Assembly: GCA_963805915.1 (NCBI GenBank)
Contig: CAWDWD010000020.1
Location: 1-64,000, forward strand
Source of the DNA: JAEULH01 sp963805915
GTDB lineage: Bacteria > Pseudomonadota > Alphaproteobacteria > Rhodospirillales > Defluviicoccaceae
DNA: 64,000 nucleotides
Reading direction: 5' to 3'
Shown piece after piece: positions 8,523 to 21,390 of this stretch. Both the position numbers and the translations under genes were made by a program. Position 1 is the stretch's first letter. Each line of letters opens with the position of its first letter. The notes beneath the pieces were generated by a model, which saw only the letters and a list, made by a program, of their open reading frames with translations, searched no databases and was not told the origin of the DNA.

Positions 8523-8693
8523 TTACAGATCGCCAAGCTTGTCTTCGGCGATCCGGGTAAACGCCGGCGTTCGGCCGATGGCCTCGAGCAGATTGCCCCA
8601 GGCGTCGGATAGCCGATTGGTCGCGCCAATCAAACCGGTCGCCTCAGACGCGCCGGCACCGCCGACCTGCTGTTCCAGCGCGTCGAGGATCAC
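8523..8693 (-). pseudogene. Possible phage tail tape-measure protein C-terminal remnant
   Basis: The minus strand encodes about 56 residues ending in a stop: ILDALEQQVGGAGASEATGL, then NRLSDAWGNLLEAIGRTPAF. This resembles the segment of prophage tail-length tape-measure proteins that follows the minor-tail domain. There is no start and no neighbouring phage gene. It is a scrap left between IS66 and the beta-helix gene. The family assignment is by eye only. Confidence 0.35.
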
Positions 8694-8749
8694 GACGTGT
8701 CACAAGCCCGTGATGCCGGCTATGATGCCCCCTGTCCTGATCGATCGCC

Positions 8750-10874
8750 CTACTCCGACGCAATTCCAAACCAGGAAACCACTTCACCCCAGTTGATGAG
8801 GCGGCGTCCTTGCACGTCCCCGCCCGCCTGCTGATCGCACGTGATACAGGGGCTGCCGAAAACGCCGGCGAACGTGCCCGTAAACTTGGGTTTCTCGAGC
8901 GTCAGGAGGTTGTCGTCGCTCGCGGACAGGTCCCCGAGCGTGTAGGTGGCGTACACATTGTCGCTCGAACTCGACATTCGAGGCGATCTTGAACTCGCAG
9001 TTCCTGCACAGCAGACGCTGGCCGGTGAGGTGGGGATTGTACGCGTTATTCCACAGCACACTGAGTGTCTTGAGACTGCGGTCGGCCTCAATCAAATCTT
9101 TCGTCGCCTCATACGGCTCCTCGGTAGCCACGAATGTCACATTGTCAAAGACGACGTCTCCCGGCTGGAAAATTCGGTTCTCGATGCTGTTTCCCTCAAT
9201 CCCGACGTGAAACTCGGAGTCGCTGATACGGACCTTCGCGAAGCGCGTGTGTATGTCGAAACGACCCGCCAGCGAGACGATGTCCCGCCCCGTAAAGGAG
9301 CTCTGCCGGAATTCGCCCTCCTTGCCCAGCGCGAGATCGAAGTCTCCGTTTTGGTAGCGAATACGCTCCATCACAAGGTCAACGGGTGGATTCGTGCCCT
9401 CGGGCTCAATGTCCATACCCGTCGCATCGATGTCACCGTCCCCTTCATAGTCAAAGACGTACGCCGACGTGTGCCCTCCTGTAATCGTGAGACCGCCGCG
9501 AAAAACGTTGTGCATCCGAATGTGACACATCTTGAGGTCGATGTTGGCGACAACGGAGACGCCGTCACCGGTCCCATTCTGAAAAGTCATGTCCTCGATG
9601 AAAGTCTGGATCCGCCCCGGGCCGTCGTGACCCCAAATAAAGAGCAGATGCGACTGTTGTAGCTCGTGGTCCTGATACGGCCCCTGGTTCTGACTGTTGC
9701 CGTCCATTTCCAGTCCTTGCAAGACGACTGGCAGGGAATTGCTGCTCTGTGACCAAGTCGACATATCGAATGTTATCTCCCAGTTGCCCTGGTTCGGCAA
9801 GCGCCTAGTCGTGGCACCGTACCCTACCAGAGTCAGGTTTTCTTTGAGGGAGACCACATCACTGACCAGATAGTCCCCAGGAGGAAAGATAATAACACCT
9901 CCGCCGAGGGCGGAGACACTGTCAATAGTGCTCTGTATGGCAGCACGATCATCCGTAACGCCATCACCCACGGCGCCATAATCCTTAACGGACACCATGC
10001 GCAAGCGATCGTTGTCAACGATGGTGAACGTATGCTCTGCCTTACTGCCGAGTTCGGCCCCGTTCGGTGATGACAAGGTAACAACAATCTGCTCGTCAGC
10101 TTCCTGTAACGAGTCGTCGTATATATGCAGAGGGATGGATTTGTTGCCAGGTGCAGAGAACGACAGTGTGCCTGCATCGAGCTCGTAATCCTGCGGAGAG
10201 CATCTGCCGTGGTTGCGCGCCTGAGTCTTGGTCACTCTATACGCGACAGTGGCTGCACCAGAGCCAGCAAATGTTACCGGGATAGAGACATCTGCGTTCG
10301 CCTCTTGAGCGCTGGAATTTTTTTGTGCAAATTCGATCGTATTAGCGCCTGGAGCCGTTAAGTCTATGGCCTGCAGGTTCCAGTAGCTAGTGCTGCAGGA
10401 TGAGTCCTTGCACCCACACTTCCACACAGAACCTACCAGCTGGCAGGTGTAGCCTAAAAAATAAGTCGGTGAGTCTGAGAGCGGAACGGTTCCTGTTCCA
10501 GCCCCCATTATCCAGTCACTTTTCTTGACGGAGCCGCCAGACGGGGTGATGGCGTATTCATGCCAACCAGTCCCCGTCCAGTAGTAGCCCTTGGCGTAGG
10601 TAACGGTATTCTCCTCACCAGAACCGACAGCTACGTTCGCTGTGTTTCCAGAACAACCCGTCGTATGAACAACAAGTCCCTTGACCTGCGAGAGCGGGTT
10701 CCAGGACAGGCCGTACCCCGATTGAGCGTCGCTGTTCGACGCGTAAAGATCCTGGCATGTGTCTGCGGCTGAGGAAAATGCAGAAAACAGAGTGAATAAC
10801 GTAACAATTAGAGGAACAAAATAAACAAATGATCGCATATTAACGGCATATTTTAGCAATGGAGACGATTTCAT
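8750..10874 (-). pseudogene. Secreted Calx-beta / right-handed beta-helix protein, one frameshift
   Basis: ATG 10874 has GGAAGA just upstream. A signal peptide follows (hydrophobic core FVYFVPLIVTLFTLF, cleavage after SSAA), then a cysteine-containing region of unknown type (about 35-165), a Calx-beta-like domain (DDSLQEADEQIVVTL), and a pectate-lyase-superfamily beta-helix starting VKDYGAVGDGVTDDRAAIQS. The frame shifts near 8975. The continuation NVYATYTLGDLSASDDNLLT to the stop at 8750 is clearly the same protein, so the gene is about 700 aa with one indel. Base composition and codons are visibly more AT-rich than the neighbours, which suggests horizontal acquisition. Probable role: an exported polysaccharide-binding or -degrading protein. 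Confidence 0.7.
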
Positions 10875-10984
10875 ATTTTCTTCCAGGATATCTTTGAAGA
10901 TCAATCAAATATTATTGGCTGTTCAGAATTCCTCCAGCCAGATCATAATTCAATTATTTCCCTTTGCTTCCGGTTGCACCAGCA

Positions 10985-11356
10985 TGTTGCATGTGGCGGG
11001 GTGAGGGCGACGGCGATGCCGAGTAGGGATTGGAAGTCGGGTGTCGGGTGCGGCGGCGATAGAAGCGGAAGACGACCTCGTCGAGGTAGGCTCGCAGGAG
11101 CTTAGAGCGCAGCCCGTGGTAGACGCCGAGCGCTGTATTTCAGGTTGGCGAAGACGCGATGGGGCCGCGGCAGAACGATGTGCGCGGCTATCGGCCCGAC
11201 GACGTGAGGATCGTCGCAGCCGGGAGCGCCGGCATACGCCGACCAGCCATCGGCGTTAGCTGTCGTCGAGCCAGTGCGCCTCGGCCATACGAAGCGCACC
11301 CCGCTTCGTCCGAAAGCCGGTGCTGGAACTCGATAAGAGCGCGGAAAATCGACCAT
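10985..11356 (-). pseudogene. IS1595-family transposase C-terminal remnant
   Basis: This encodes GWSAYAGAPGC and IVLPRPHRVFANLK, then after a frameshift near 11125 GVYHGLRSKLLRAYLDEVVF and RFYRRRT. This is the conserved end of ISXO2-like DDE transposases (the NLK ... YHG ... YLDE.VFRFNRR pattern). There is no N-terminus. It is a different, more decayed copy than the intact IS1595 at 12130-13160. Confidence 0.65.
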
Positions 11357-11457
11357 GGCGAACCTCGTAACGAATAATGTTCGTCATATGTTCTACACCA
11401 TCCACCTAAAGCGGTCCACCCCATTCCGTACCGCTGGACCATCCGCGACATCTGCCG

Positions 11458-12129
11458 TCAGGTCTGCGAAAGCTCACCGACGAGACGGGCCGTATTCGAA
11501 CCATCGCAACCAGAGCCTCGGCTAACATCGGCCAACACCCAGGGCTGTTCAGTTCTCCTATACGCTGAGCGGTAACCCAGGGCGTGATTTGGGTTGAGGG
11601 CATTGAGGTAGAGTTCTCTGCTGACGTTGGTGGTGGCGTTGGCGCGCAGGATGTTGAGGGCGAAGCTGCGGAACCTTGCGAAGTGGCCGGGTTTGGTTCG
11701 AATGCGGCTGTGGTCTTCGAAGAAGCTGACATCACGGACGTAATGGCTGCGGTTTTCGATGCCCCAATGCTGGCGGATCGCCGCGGCGGTTGCGCTGGCG
11801 GACAGCCTGATCTGACAGGCGAAGAAGGATATCTCGTCGGTGGGGTGCCAGCGGCCGGAGGCGGTGTCCTTGTGCCAGGTGAGCCGGGTGACGCGGGCGG
11901 CGGCGACGATCAGGCCGTCCCAGTCGGAGCCGAGACGGCCGGTGACGTCGAACGTTTCGACCAGACGATGCTCCTGGCGAGCGTGGCGGTTGCGGTCGAC
12001 GCTCGCGGCGCTGTCGACGGGCTTCTCGGCGGCACAGATCGCTTCGATCGTGTCGTGCAGGGTCTGCTGGTTGGCTTTGACCTGGGCGACCAGAAAGTTT
12101 CCGGTCTCCCTGGCGGTTTCAAATGTTTT
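11458..12129 (-). pseudogene. ISAs1-family transposase, C-terminal two thirds
   Basis: An open frame runs from TFETARETGNFLVAQVKANQ through AAAIRQHWGIENRSHYVRDV and FARFRSFALNILRANAT to a stop at 11458. These are the DDE-domain end motifs of ISAs1/H-repeat transposases (HWGIEN, the D.SFFED.SRIR pattern). It is 5'-truncated exactly where the intact IS1595 begins (12130). The missing N-terminus is not next door, but an ISAs1 N-terminal scrap in the same orientation lies at 14505-14626. Confidence 0.75.
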
Positions 12130-12153
12130 CCTGATTACGCATGAACCTCAGCC
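12130..12153. repeat. IS1595 left terminal inverted repeat
   Basis: This 24-bp repeat begins CCTGATTACGCATG. Its reverse complement partner is at 13137-13160, with 11 identical outer bases and 7 identical inner bases (CTCAGCC). Confidence 0.85.
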
Positions 12154-13082
12154 AGTTTGAGGAGGCGATATGGCATTGGCGGGGTTCGGACGGCGGCCCA
12201 GCCGAGGCGGGGCATCATGGCGACGAGATCGTAGCGCCGATTGAAGCGGTATTCGAACTCGGCCAGGTAGCGGGGGATGTGCTTTTGGCGGATGGCGCGG
12301 TATGTGCCGGTGATGGCGGTCTTGATGTTGCCGAGCGCCGTGTTGACCCACTTGAAAGCGGGTGTCAGCACCGCCTTGCGGCCGGATCCTGTGCGGATCG
12401 GCTGATGCGTGCATCCCGCATCCGCGACACCGCGGAAGCAGCTGAGGCCGTCGCTGACGACGGTGCTGGTGGGATCGAGGCTGCGTCGGGCCAGTTTTTC
12501 GACCTCCTTGCGCCGAAAGCCGATGACCCGGCGCAGCTTCAGGCGCACCGGCTTGCCCTCGGGCGTGGTTTCGACGGCGACGATGATCGGCGTCTTGCCG
12601 GGCGCGCCGCGACCGCGCTTGCCACCGGAGCGTTCGCCACCGAGATAGGCGTCGTCCATTTCGACCCGACCGGTCAGGCGCTTGCCGGCATCCCGCTCCA
12701 TCATCACCTGCATCAGCTTGTGTTTGAGCTTCCAGGCGGTGTTCTGGGTCACACCGAGGCGACGGCCGAGTTCGAGGCTGGAGATCCCGCCCTTGCTCTG
12801 CGTCAGGTGGTACATGGTGCGAAACCAAGTGCGCAGCGGCACCTTGGTCGAGGCGAAGATCGTGCCGGCCATCAGCGAGGTCTGCCGGCGGCAGGACGTG
12901 CACTGGTAGAGGGCACGGGTCTTGATGACGCAGTGATTCCGCCCGCCGCAGCCGGGGCAGACAAAGCCTTGCGGCCAACGCCAGCCGAGCACGACCTCCC
13001 GACACCGATCCTCGCTCCCGTAAAGCTCATCGAACCGCGCCTCGCTGAGCCCCTTCTGAAACTGAACACGATTGCGCGCCAT
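12135..13082 (-). CDS. IS1595-family (ISXO2-like) transposase
   Basis: This 315-aa DDE transposase is intact. The N-terminal zinc ribbon has CPGC and CTSC pairs (residues about 42-65), followed by a helix-turn-helix region (SSLELGRRLGVTQNTAWKLK). The ISXO2-like catalytic domain contains VEMDDAYLGGERSGGKRGRG, DGLSCF, and the ending FEYRFNRRYDL. Start ATG 13082 gives the typical MARNRVQFQKGLSEARF N-terminus. It nearly fills the IS between its inverted repeats, and transcription is likely from a promoter inside or just outside the right repeat. Confidence 0.93.
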   Translation of the reverse strand: MARNRVQFQKGLSEARFDELYGSEDRCREVVLGWRWPQGFVCPGCGGRNHCVIKTRALYQCTSCRRQTSLMAGTIFASTKVPLRTWFRTMYHLTQSKGGISSLELGRRLGVTQNTAWKLKHKLMQVMMERDAGKRLTGRVEMDDAYLGGERSGGKRGRGAPGKTPIIVAVETTPEGKPVRLKLRRVIGFRRKEVEKLARRSLDPTSTVVSDGLSCFRGVADAGCTHQPIRTGSGRKAVLTPAFKWVNTALGNIKTAITGTYRAIRQKHIPRYLAEFEYRFNRRYDLVAMMPRLGWAAVRTPPMPYRLLKLAEVHA

Positions 13083-13136
13083 GCCTCAACCCCGCCTGTC
13101 TCCTTATATGTTCCCGATTTGTACCACGCCCCGGCA

Positions 13137-13160
13137 GGCTGAGAAAGAAGCGTAATCAGG
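13137..13160. repeat. IS1595 right terminal inverted repeat
   Basis: This ends GCGTAATCAGG on the plus strand and is complementary to the left repeat. The truncated otnK frame begins at the next base. Confidence 0.85.
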
Positions 13161-13508
13161 TTGATCTATGCAACGGACTCGCCGGACAAGGTGGCCGCGG
13201 CTCAGGCAAAATTGGGGCGTGAACACGCAGGCGAACTGATTGAAAGGGCTTTTGCCCGGATCGCCGTCGAATTGCGCGCCGCCGGTATTAAAAGACTGGT
13301 CGTCGCCGGAGGGGAAACCTCGGGAGCCGTCGTCGACGCATTGGGCGTGCATGCCCTCAGAATTGGTCCGCAGATCGATCCGGGAGTGCCGGTTACTCAA
13401 GCGGTTCCGGACGGAATGGCGATCGCACTGAAATCGGGGAACTTCGGCGCCGTCGATTTCTTCGGAAAGGCGCTCGACATGATGACCGGTGGGGCGCCGA
13501 ATGAGTGA
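13161..13508 (+). pseudogene. otnK: 3-oxo-tetronate kinase OtnK, C-terminal fragment
   Basis: This is the C-terminal nucleotide-binding domain of the four-carbon acid sugar kinase family (DUF1537/OtnK): IYATDSPDKV, RLVVAGGETSGAVVDAL, RIGPQIDPGVP and LALKSGNFG-like IALKSGNFGAVDFF. About 115 of the usual 400-plus residues remain. The N-terminal part was lost at the IS1595 boundary (13160). OtnK phosphorylates 3-oxo-tetronates in acid-sugar catabolism. The fragment overlaps otnC by ATGA, so the two were an operon. Confidence 0.85.
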
Positions 13509-14134
13509 GTTCCGCCGTAAGGGAACAGATTTGCGCGTTGGGACGATCATGGATGTCTCGCGGCCTGACATTTGGGAGTTCCGGCAACATCAGCGTGCGT
13601 CTGGACGATGGATGGCTGATGACGCCGACCAATGTGTCGTTGGGCAACTTGGACCCGGCGGAGTTGTCCCGGTTGGACGCGAAAGGCCAGGTAATCGGCG
13701 GAGCGAAGCCGACCAAGGAATCGTTTCTTCATTTGGCGATGTATTCCGAGCGCCGGGAAAGCCAGGCGGTCGTGCATCTCCATTCAACGCACTCGGTTGC
13801 GGTCTCCTGCCTTCCCGACGTTGATACCATGAACGTTCTGCCGCCGATCACTGCCTACTACGTCATGCGCGTCGGGACGCTGCCCCTCATTCCCTACCAT
13901 ATTCCTGGTGACGAGAGGCTCGCCGACGCTGTCCGAGGCAAAGCAGGAAAGCACTCCGCCGTTCTGTTGGCCAATCATGGTCCGGTTGTCGCCGGCACGA
14001 GCTTGGAGGCGGCCGCGCATTCGATCGAGGAACTCGAGGAAACCGCAAAACTGTATCTACTTCTGCGCGGTCTGAACCCCAGAACGTTGACGCCCGAGCA
14101 AGTGGAGGTGCTTGAAGCGCGCTTCCCGCGCTGA
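13505..14134 (+). CDS. otnC: 3-oxo-tetronate 4-phosphate decarboxylase (class II aldolase family)
   Basis: This 209-aa class II aldolase/adducin-family protein has the conserved SSGNISVRLDDGWLMTPTN N-terminal motif and metal-binding histidines in VVHLHSTHS. LLANHGPVVAG supplies the third histidine. OtnC decarboxylates 3-oxo-tetronate 4-phosphate to dihydroxyacetone phosphate after OtnK. The gene looks intact, but its kinase partner is truncated by IS1595 and the rest of the pathway is absent, so it probably no longer works here. Any transcription would have to come from the IS. Confidence 0.88.
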   Translation: MSSAVREQICALGRSWMSRGLTFGSSGNISVRLDDGWLMTPTNVSLGNLDPAELSRLDAKGQVIGGAKPTKESFLHLAMYSERRESQAVVHLHSTHSVAVSCLPDVDTMNVLPPITAYYVMRVGTLPLIPYHIPGDERLADAVRGKAGKHSAVLLANHGPVVAGTSLEAAAHSIEELEETAKLYLLLRGLNPRTLTPEQVEVLEARFPR

Positions 14135-14139
14135 GACTG

Positions 14140-14407
14140 CAAGAGTGCTCGACCGGTTGCCCCCATGACCGCCGAGCAGCGCCGCGATCTCCTCGAAATC
14201 GTCGACGATCGCCATGGCCGCGCGTCAACCATCGTCACCAGCCAGGTTCCCGTCGAGCACTGGCATGATGTGATCGGCGATCCAACCCTGGCTGACGCCA
14301 TCCTCGACCGCCTCATCCATAATGCTCACCGCCTTGTCCTGAAGGGAGAAAGCATGCGCAAGCTTATTGCCCAACGCGACAGACTTGACGTCGCCACCGT
14401 AACCTGA
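14140..14407 (+). pseudogene. istB: IS21-family helper ATPase IstB, C-terminal fragment
   Basis: Residues MTAEQRRDLLEIVDDRHGRA, then STIVTSQVPVEHWHDVIGDP and ADAILDRLIHNAHRLVLKGE, match the end of IstB AAA+ proteins, including the sensor segment TSQ.P. There is no Walker A, so the N-terminal two thirds are missing. The fragment is followed by an IS21-type terminal repeat array. Confidence 0.85.
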
Positions 14408-14436
14408 ACCCATCACTCCGCCGATGACGCCACCCC

Positions 14437-14504
14437 GGCCGGCTTCAGTGGAATCCCCGGCCGGCTTCGATTGGAATCGGTGGCCGACTTCAGTGGAATA
14501 CGCA
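14437..14504. repeat. IS21-family right end with three internal repeats
   Basis: Three imperfect copies of GGCCGGCTTCAGTGGAAT start near 14438, 14459 and 14482 at about 22-bp spacing. The array ends CGCA (TGCG on the other strand) at 14504. IS21-family ends carry such multiple terminal repeats that bind IstA. The next base begins an ISAs1 transposase frame, so this IS appears to have inserted into ISAs1. Confidence 0.7.
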
Positions 14505-14626
14505 TGCTCCAGGAAGGTGATGACGCCGCAGTAGGACTTGGCCCCGCTTAGCAGCGCCAACACCGTGAACATCAGCAGATACGGCAGCGGATATCGCGTG
14601 CCTTGCGCCCGCCGGCAGACTTGCAC
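14505..14626 (-). pseudogene. ISAs1-family transposase, N-terminal scrap
   Basis: This encodes QGTRYPLPYLLMFTVLALLS followed by GAKSYCGVITFLEHA, the conserved DDE_Tnp_1-associated N-terminal domain of ISAs1 transposases. It is cut on the 3' side by the IS21 end at 14504 and lacks the first residues. The orientation is the same as the ISAs1 C-terminal fragment at 11458-12129. Confidence 0.7.
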
Positions 14627-14632
14627 CGCCGA

Positions 14633-14980
14633 TTACATTTGGCTGACTTCCGTATAGGTTCCCTTTAACGGCATGCCGTCAAAACTCCGCCTGAACACTA
14701 GTTGCTCGGCGCCAACAAGTGTCCGGCACCCTGGGTTGCTCAGCGGCGGGGAGAGACACACCCGATCTTCCTCGCCGCTACCCGAGATGTGCTCAATCGA
14801 CCAAGTGTCATCGGAAAAGACATGAGCCCCAAGAAGATCCTCCTGGTTAGGCGGATCGAGGCGATCGAGTGGAACGAGCATTCCCTGTAAAAAAACATGC
14901 GGAAGAGTTGCGAATATTACAACCTCCTTCGCTCGAGCATCATCCTTCAAAAAGGTGATCGCAGCTTCCGCGCGGATCAA
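14633..14980 (-). CDS. Hypothetical protein (115 aa), possibly a fragment
   Basis: I do not recognise this protein. The start is TTG 14980 without a clear ribosome site, and the frame is open further upstream to about 15025, so it could be the end of a longer lost gene (the upstream residues read QQNPELWLIRAEAAITFLKD). It contains IFATLPHVFLQGMLVPLDRL and a hydrophilic middle. Base composition is lower in GC than the core genome, and the neighbours are IS scraps, which suggests foreign or decaying DNA. Confidence 0.35.
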   Translation of the reverse strand: MIRAEAAITFLKDDARAKEVVIFATLPHVFLQGMLVPLDRLDPPNQEDLLGAHVFSDDTWSIEHISGSGEEDRVCLSPPLSNPGCRTLVGAEQLVFRRSFDGMPLKGTYTEVSQM

Positions 14981-15357
14981 CCAGAGTTCTGGGTTTTGCT
15001 GATATTTTCGACAAGGAGATTATTTTGCTTCCGTTCATAACTTTATTCTTCTGCAATTCTCGCAACGCAGCTATTCGAGTGCGAGTCAATGATCGTAGAA
15101 GGTAGGCAAGCCCAGCCGCACCTTCGGTTGAACTATAGCCGAACGTTTCAAGAGAATAACGCTGCCATCGCTACCGCCCCATCGGCGTCGATGATGCAAC
15201 AGAGGAAAGAACATTACCAGTACATCCGGCTTGTTTCATGTGCCACCCATGTGACATGGAATTTTCGGGAGGGGATGGGAACGGATGGCGGAATACGCGG
15301 AAGTCTTTGTAAATGCTTGGGTTTTCGTAGATCCACCCGGAATAGGCGTGAACGCAT
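14981..15357. other. Intergenic DNA between IS remnants and rRNA operon
   Basis: About 375 bases of AT-richer sequence. The only open frame of note (15089-15391, plus strand) has no homology that I recognise and runs into the rRNA terminator. I see no RNA gene or repeat. Confidence 0.5.
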
Positions 15358-15358
15358 G

Positions 15359-15381
15359 AAAAAGCCCGCGCGAGGCGGGCT
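15359..15381 (-). terminator. Rho-independent terminator of the rRNA operon
   Basis: AGCCCGC and GCGGGCT form a 7-bp stem with a 5-base loop. On the minus strand the stem is followed by five T residues. It lies 27 bases beyond the 3' CCA of tRNA-fMet, the last gene of the operon. Confidence 0.85.
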
Positions 15382-15406
15382 ATCTCGTTGATCTTGTTGT
15401 GTTATT

Positions 15407-15484
<78 letters not shown>

Positions 15485-15541
15485 GTGGTGGGTGTGTGGG
15501 GGCTTGTGCTGAGGTTTTGGTATTTTGTCTCTGCTGGGAGG

Positions 15542-15656
15542 GCCTGGCGGCGACCTACTCTTCCACGTCTTGAGACGCAGTACCATTGGCGCTGAGGGGT
15601 TTCACGGTCGAGTTCGGGATGGGATCGGGTGTTTCACCCTCGCCATGGCCACCAGG
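15542..15656 (-). rRNA. rrf: 5S ribosomal RNA
   Basis: The minus strand contains the 5S core ACACCCGATCCCATCCCGAA and CGGCCAT-type helix I sequence (CTGGTGGCCATGGCGAGGG ... CGCCGCCAGGCC). The length is about 115 nt. Boundaries were estimated from helix I pairing. Confidence 0.93.
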
Positions 15657-15774
15657 TCCTCGCAGCAGAGGCGGATGTTTGTTCCGAATGTTTGTGTGTG
15701 TGTGTAAGCATGAGTGGTTGTGGTTGGTTGGTTTGGGTTTGTCCGTACGCACGACGGGGGATGGGTTCTCAAGC

Positions 15775-18515
<2,741 letters not shown>

Positions 18516-19013
18516 CTCAAGATCCGTCATGCGCAGGGACAAGCCCAAACACAAAACCACGGATCCACTCATACGAAACTTACACACGGATGTCGCCTCC
18601 GCCCAACCTCAATGACCCGCCAACCCAACCGGGATAACCCAACCGGACTTGCAAGCCCAAAAGCCGAACGAAGGCTTCGGAACAATCCCCGACAATCGAT
18701 GACAACCAAGCGCGACGTGCAATCGCGCCCAAGTCCGATCGCCGGAGACCAAAACCTCTTCACAATGTCCAAGACCCACGAAGATCGCGATCCAAAATCC
18801 CGAAGCGACCTTGCGATCCCTCCGCGACTTGCAAGCGAACCCTCATTCGCAAGACCGAGGCCCAGCCGGATCAACGATCCCGCGACCTCGATGCTACCTT
18901 ACCCTTTATCCGCAAACCTGTCCCGCTCACCGCTCCACACTTCGCCGCTCGTTGAGCCCGCCGCTCGCGCGCGCCGCCAAACGGGGAAGCCGGCCAGTGG
19001 TGGAGCCGGCCAG
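18516..19013 (-). other. Internal transcribed spacer, 23S to tRNA-Ala
   Basis: This spacer of about 500 bases contains no gene. The part near the tRNA holds a 16-bp tandem duplication of the tRNA-Ala 3' end (18994-19025). Confidence 0.8.
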
Positions 19014-19025
19014 TGGTGGAGCCGG
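18994..19025. repeat. Tandem 16-bp duplication of the tRNA-Ala 3' end
   Basis: CCAGTGGTGGAGCCGG occurs at 18994-19009 and again at 19010-19025. The second copy is the real tRNA-Ala 3' acceptor strand plus CCA; the first copy is outside the tRNA. Confidence 0.9.
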
Positions 19026-19089
19026 ACGGAGTCGAACCGACGACCTCCTGCGTGCAAAGCAGGCGCTCTCCCAACTGAGCTACGGCCCC
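19014..19089 (-). tRNA. tRNA-Ala (UGC)
   Basis: This 76-nt tRNA includes CCA. Acceptor GGGGCCG pairs with CGGCTCC, the D arm is AGCTCAGTTGGGAGAGC, and the anticodon is TGC in CTTTGCACG. It sits in the usual rRNA spacer position after tRNA-Ile. Confidence 0.97.
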
Positions 19090-19146
19090 CGCGCCGCGCG
19101 GCCGATCCGCGCCAAAAGCGCCCTTTTGCGAAAGAGCCCGGCCTGA

Positions 19147-19223
<77 letters not shown>

Positions 19224-19460
19224 CAACACAACGGCCGTGGCCGACAGCGCTCAAGGAACCGCAACAGCCGCAAAGGCCGTCGTTGTCCCCGTCATCGCTG
19301 TCTCTCCGTCAGGATCCCGGCTTTGGGTCCCGGTCGGGGTCCCGCCTTCGGGCCGATGTCTGGTTTGCGGAAGGGATAGGCAGGCGGCGGCCGTTGCCGG
19401 CGGCCGGTGTTTCGTCGAACCTTGAAGGATATGCCCCGGATATGGCTACCCGGGATCCTT

Positions 19461-20950
<1,490 letters not shown>

Positions 20951-21127
20951 GACTCCCATATGCCCGATCCTAACCAAGCATACAGAATATTCGACTCTCA
21001 GGATCCGTCACTCAAACATAACTCCTAAGCTCAACTCAAAAGCTCAAGAACATGTAAAACAACAGATCCACACCAACAACCAGCGCAAAACCGCCGCCTA
21101 CACATCCCTTCCTCGCATAAAAAACAA

Positions 21128-21139
21128 TGTCAAAGAGCA
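21128..21139 (-). promoter_or_regulatory. boxA antitermination site in the rRNA leader
   Basis: The minus strand reads TGCTCTTTGACA, one base from the boxA consensus TGCTCTTTAACA. It lies about 180 bases before the 16S 5' end. It would recruit NusB/NusE for rRNA antitermination. Confidence 0.7.
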
Positions 21140-21232
21140 GGAAAGGAACGCACGGCTCTCGCCTTACGTGCCGTTCCGGAGATATTCGCGATTGCGAACC
21201 ATGGCGACAGGATGTCCCCGCTCGCAGACGTG

Positions 21233-21261
21233 AACATAATGAGCCGCTGCACGACGGGCAA
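21233..21261 (-). promoter_or_regulatory. Candidate rRNA operon promoter
   Basis: On the minus strand TTGCCC (21261-21256), a 17-base spacer and TATGTT (21238-21233) form a sigma-70-type promoter about 280 bases before 16S and upstream of boxA. It is the best match in the leader; others are possible. Confidence 0.55.
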
Positions 21262-21390
21262 GACATTTCGGAAAATTTCAGCGCTCGACGGCGACCGACG
21301 CCCAATGTCGCGAAAAACCCCGTCGGGTACGCCGCCATCCGCCGGCGGTATCACACGGCGGTCGTCGCCATGTGATACCGCCAGGTCATA

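Larger units (their letters stand above)
12130..13160 (-). mobile_element. IS1595-family insertion sequence, complete
   Basis: The element is about 1.03 kb, bounded by 24-bp imperfect terminal inverted repeats (12130-12153 and 13137-13160). Both begin CCTGATTACGC and end CTCAGCC. It contains one transposase gene. The 8 bp outside the left end (AATGTTTT) and the right end (TTGATCTA) differ, so there is no 8-bp target duplication. The flanks were therefore not originally joined here, and a deletion or recombination involving the IS is likely. Confidence 0.85.
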
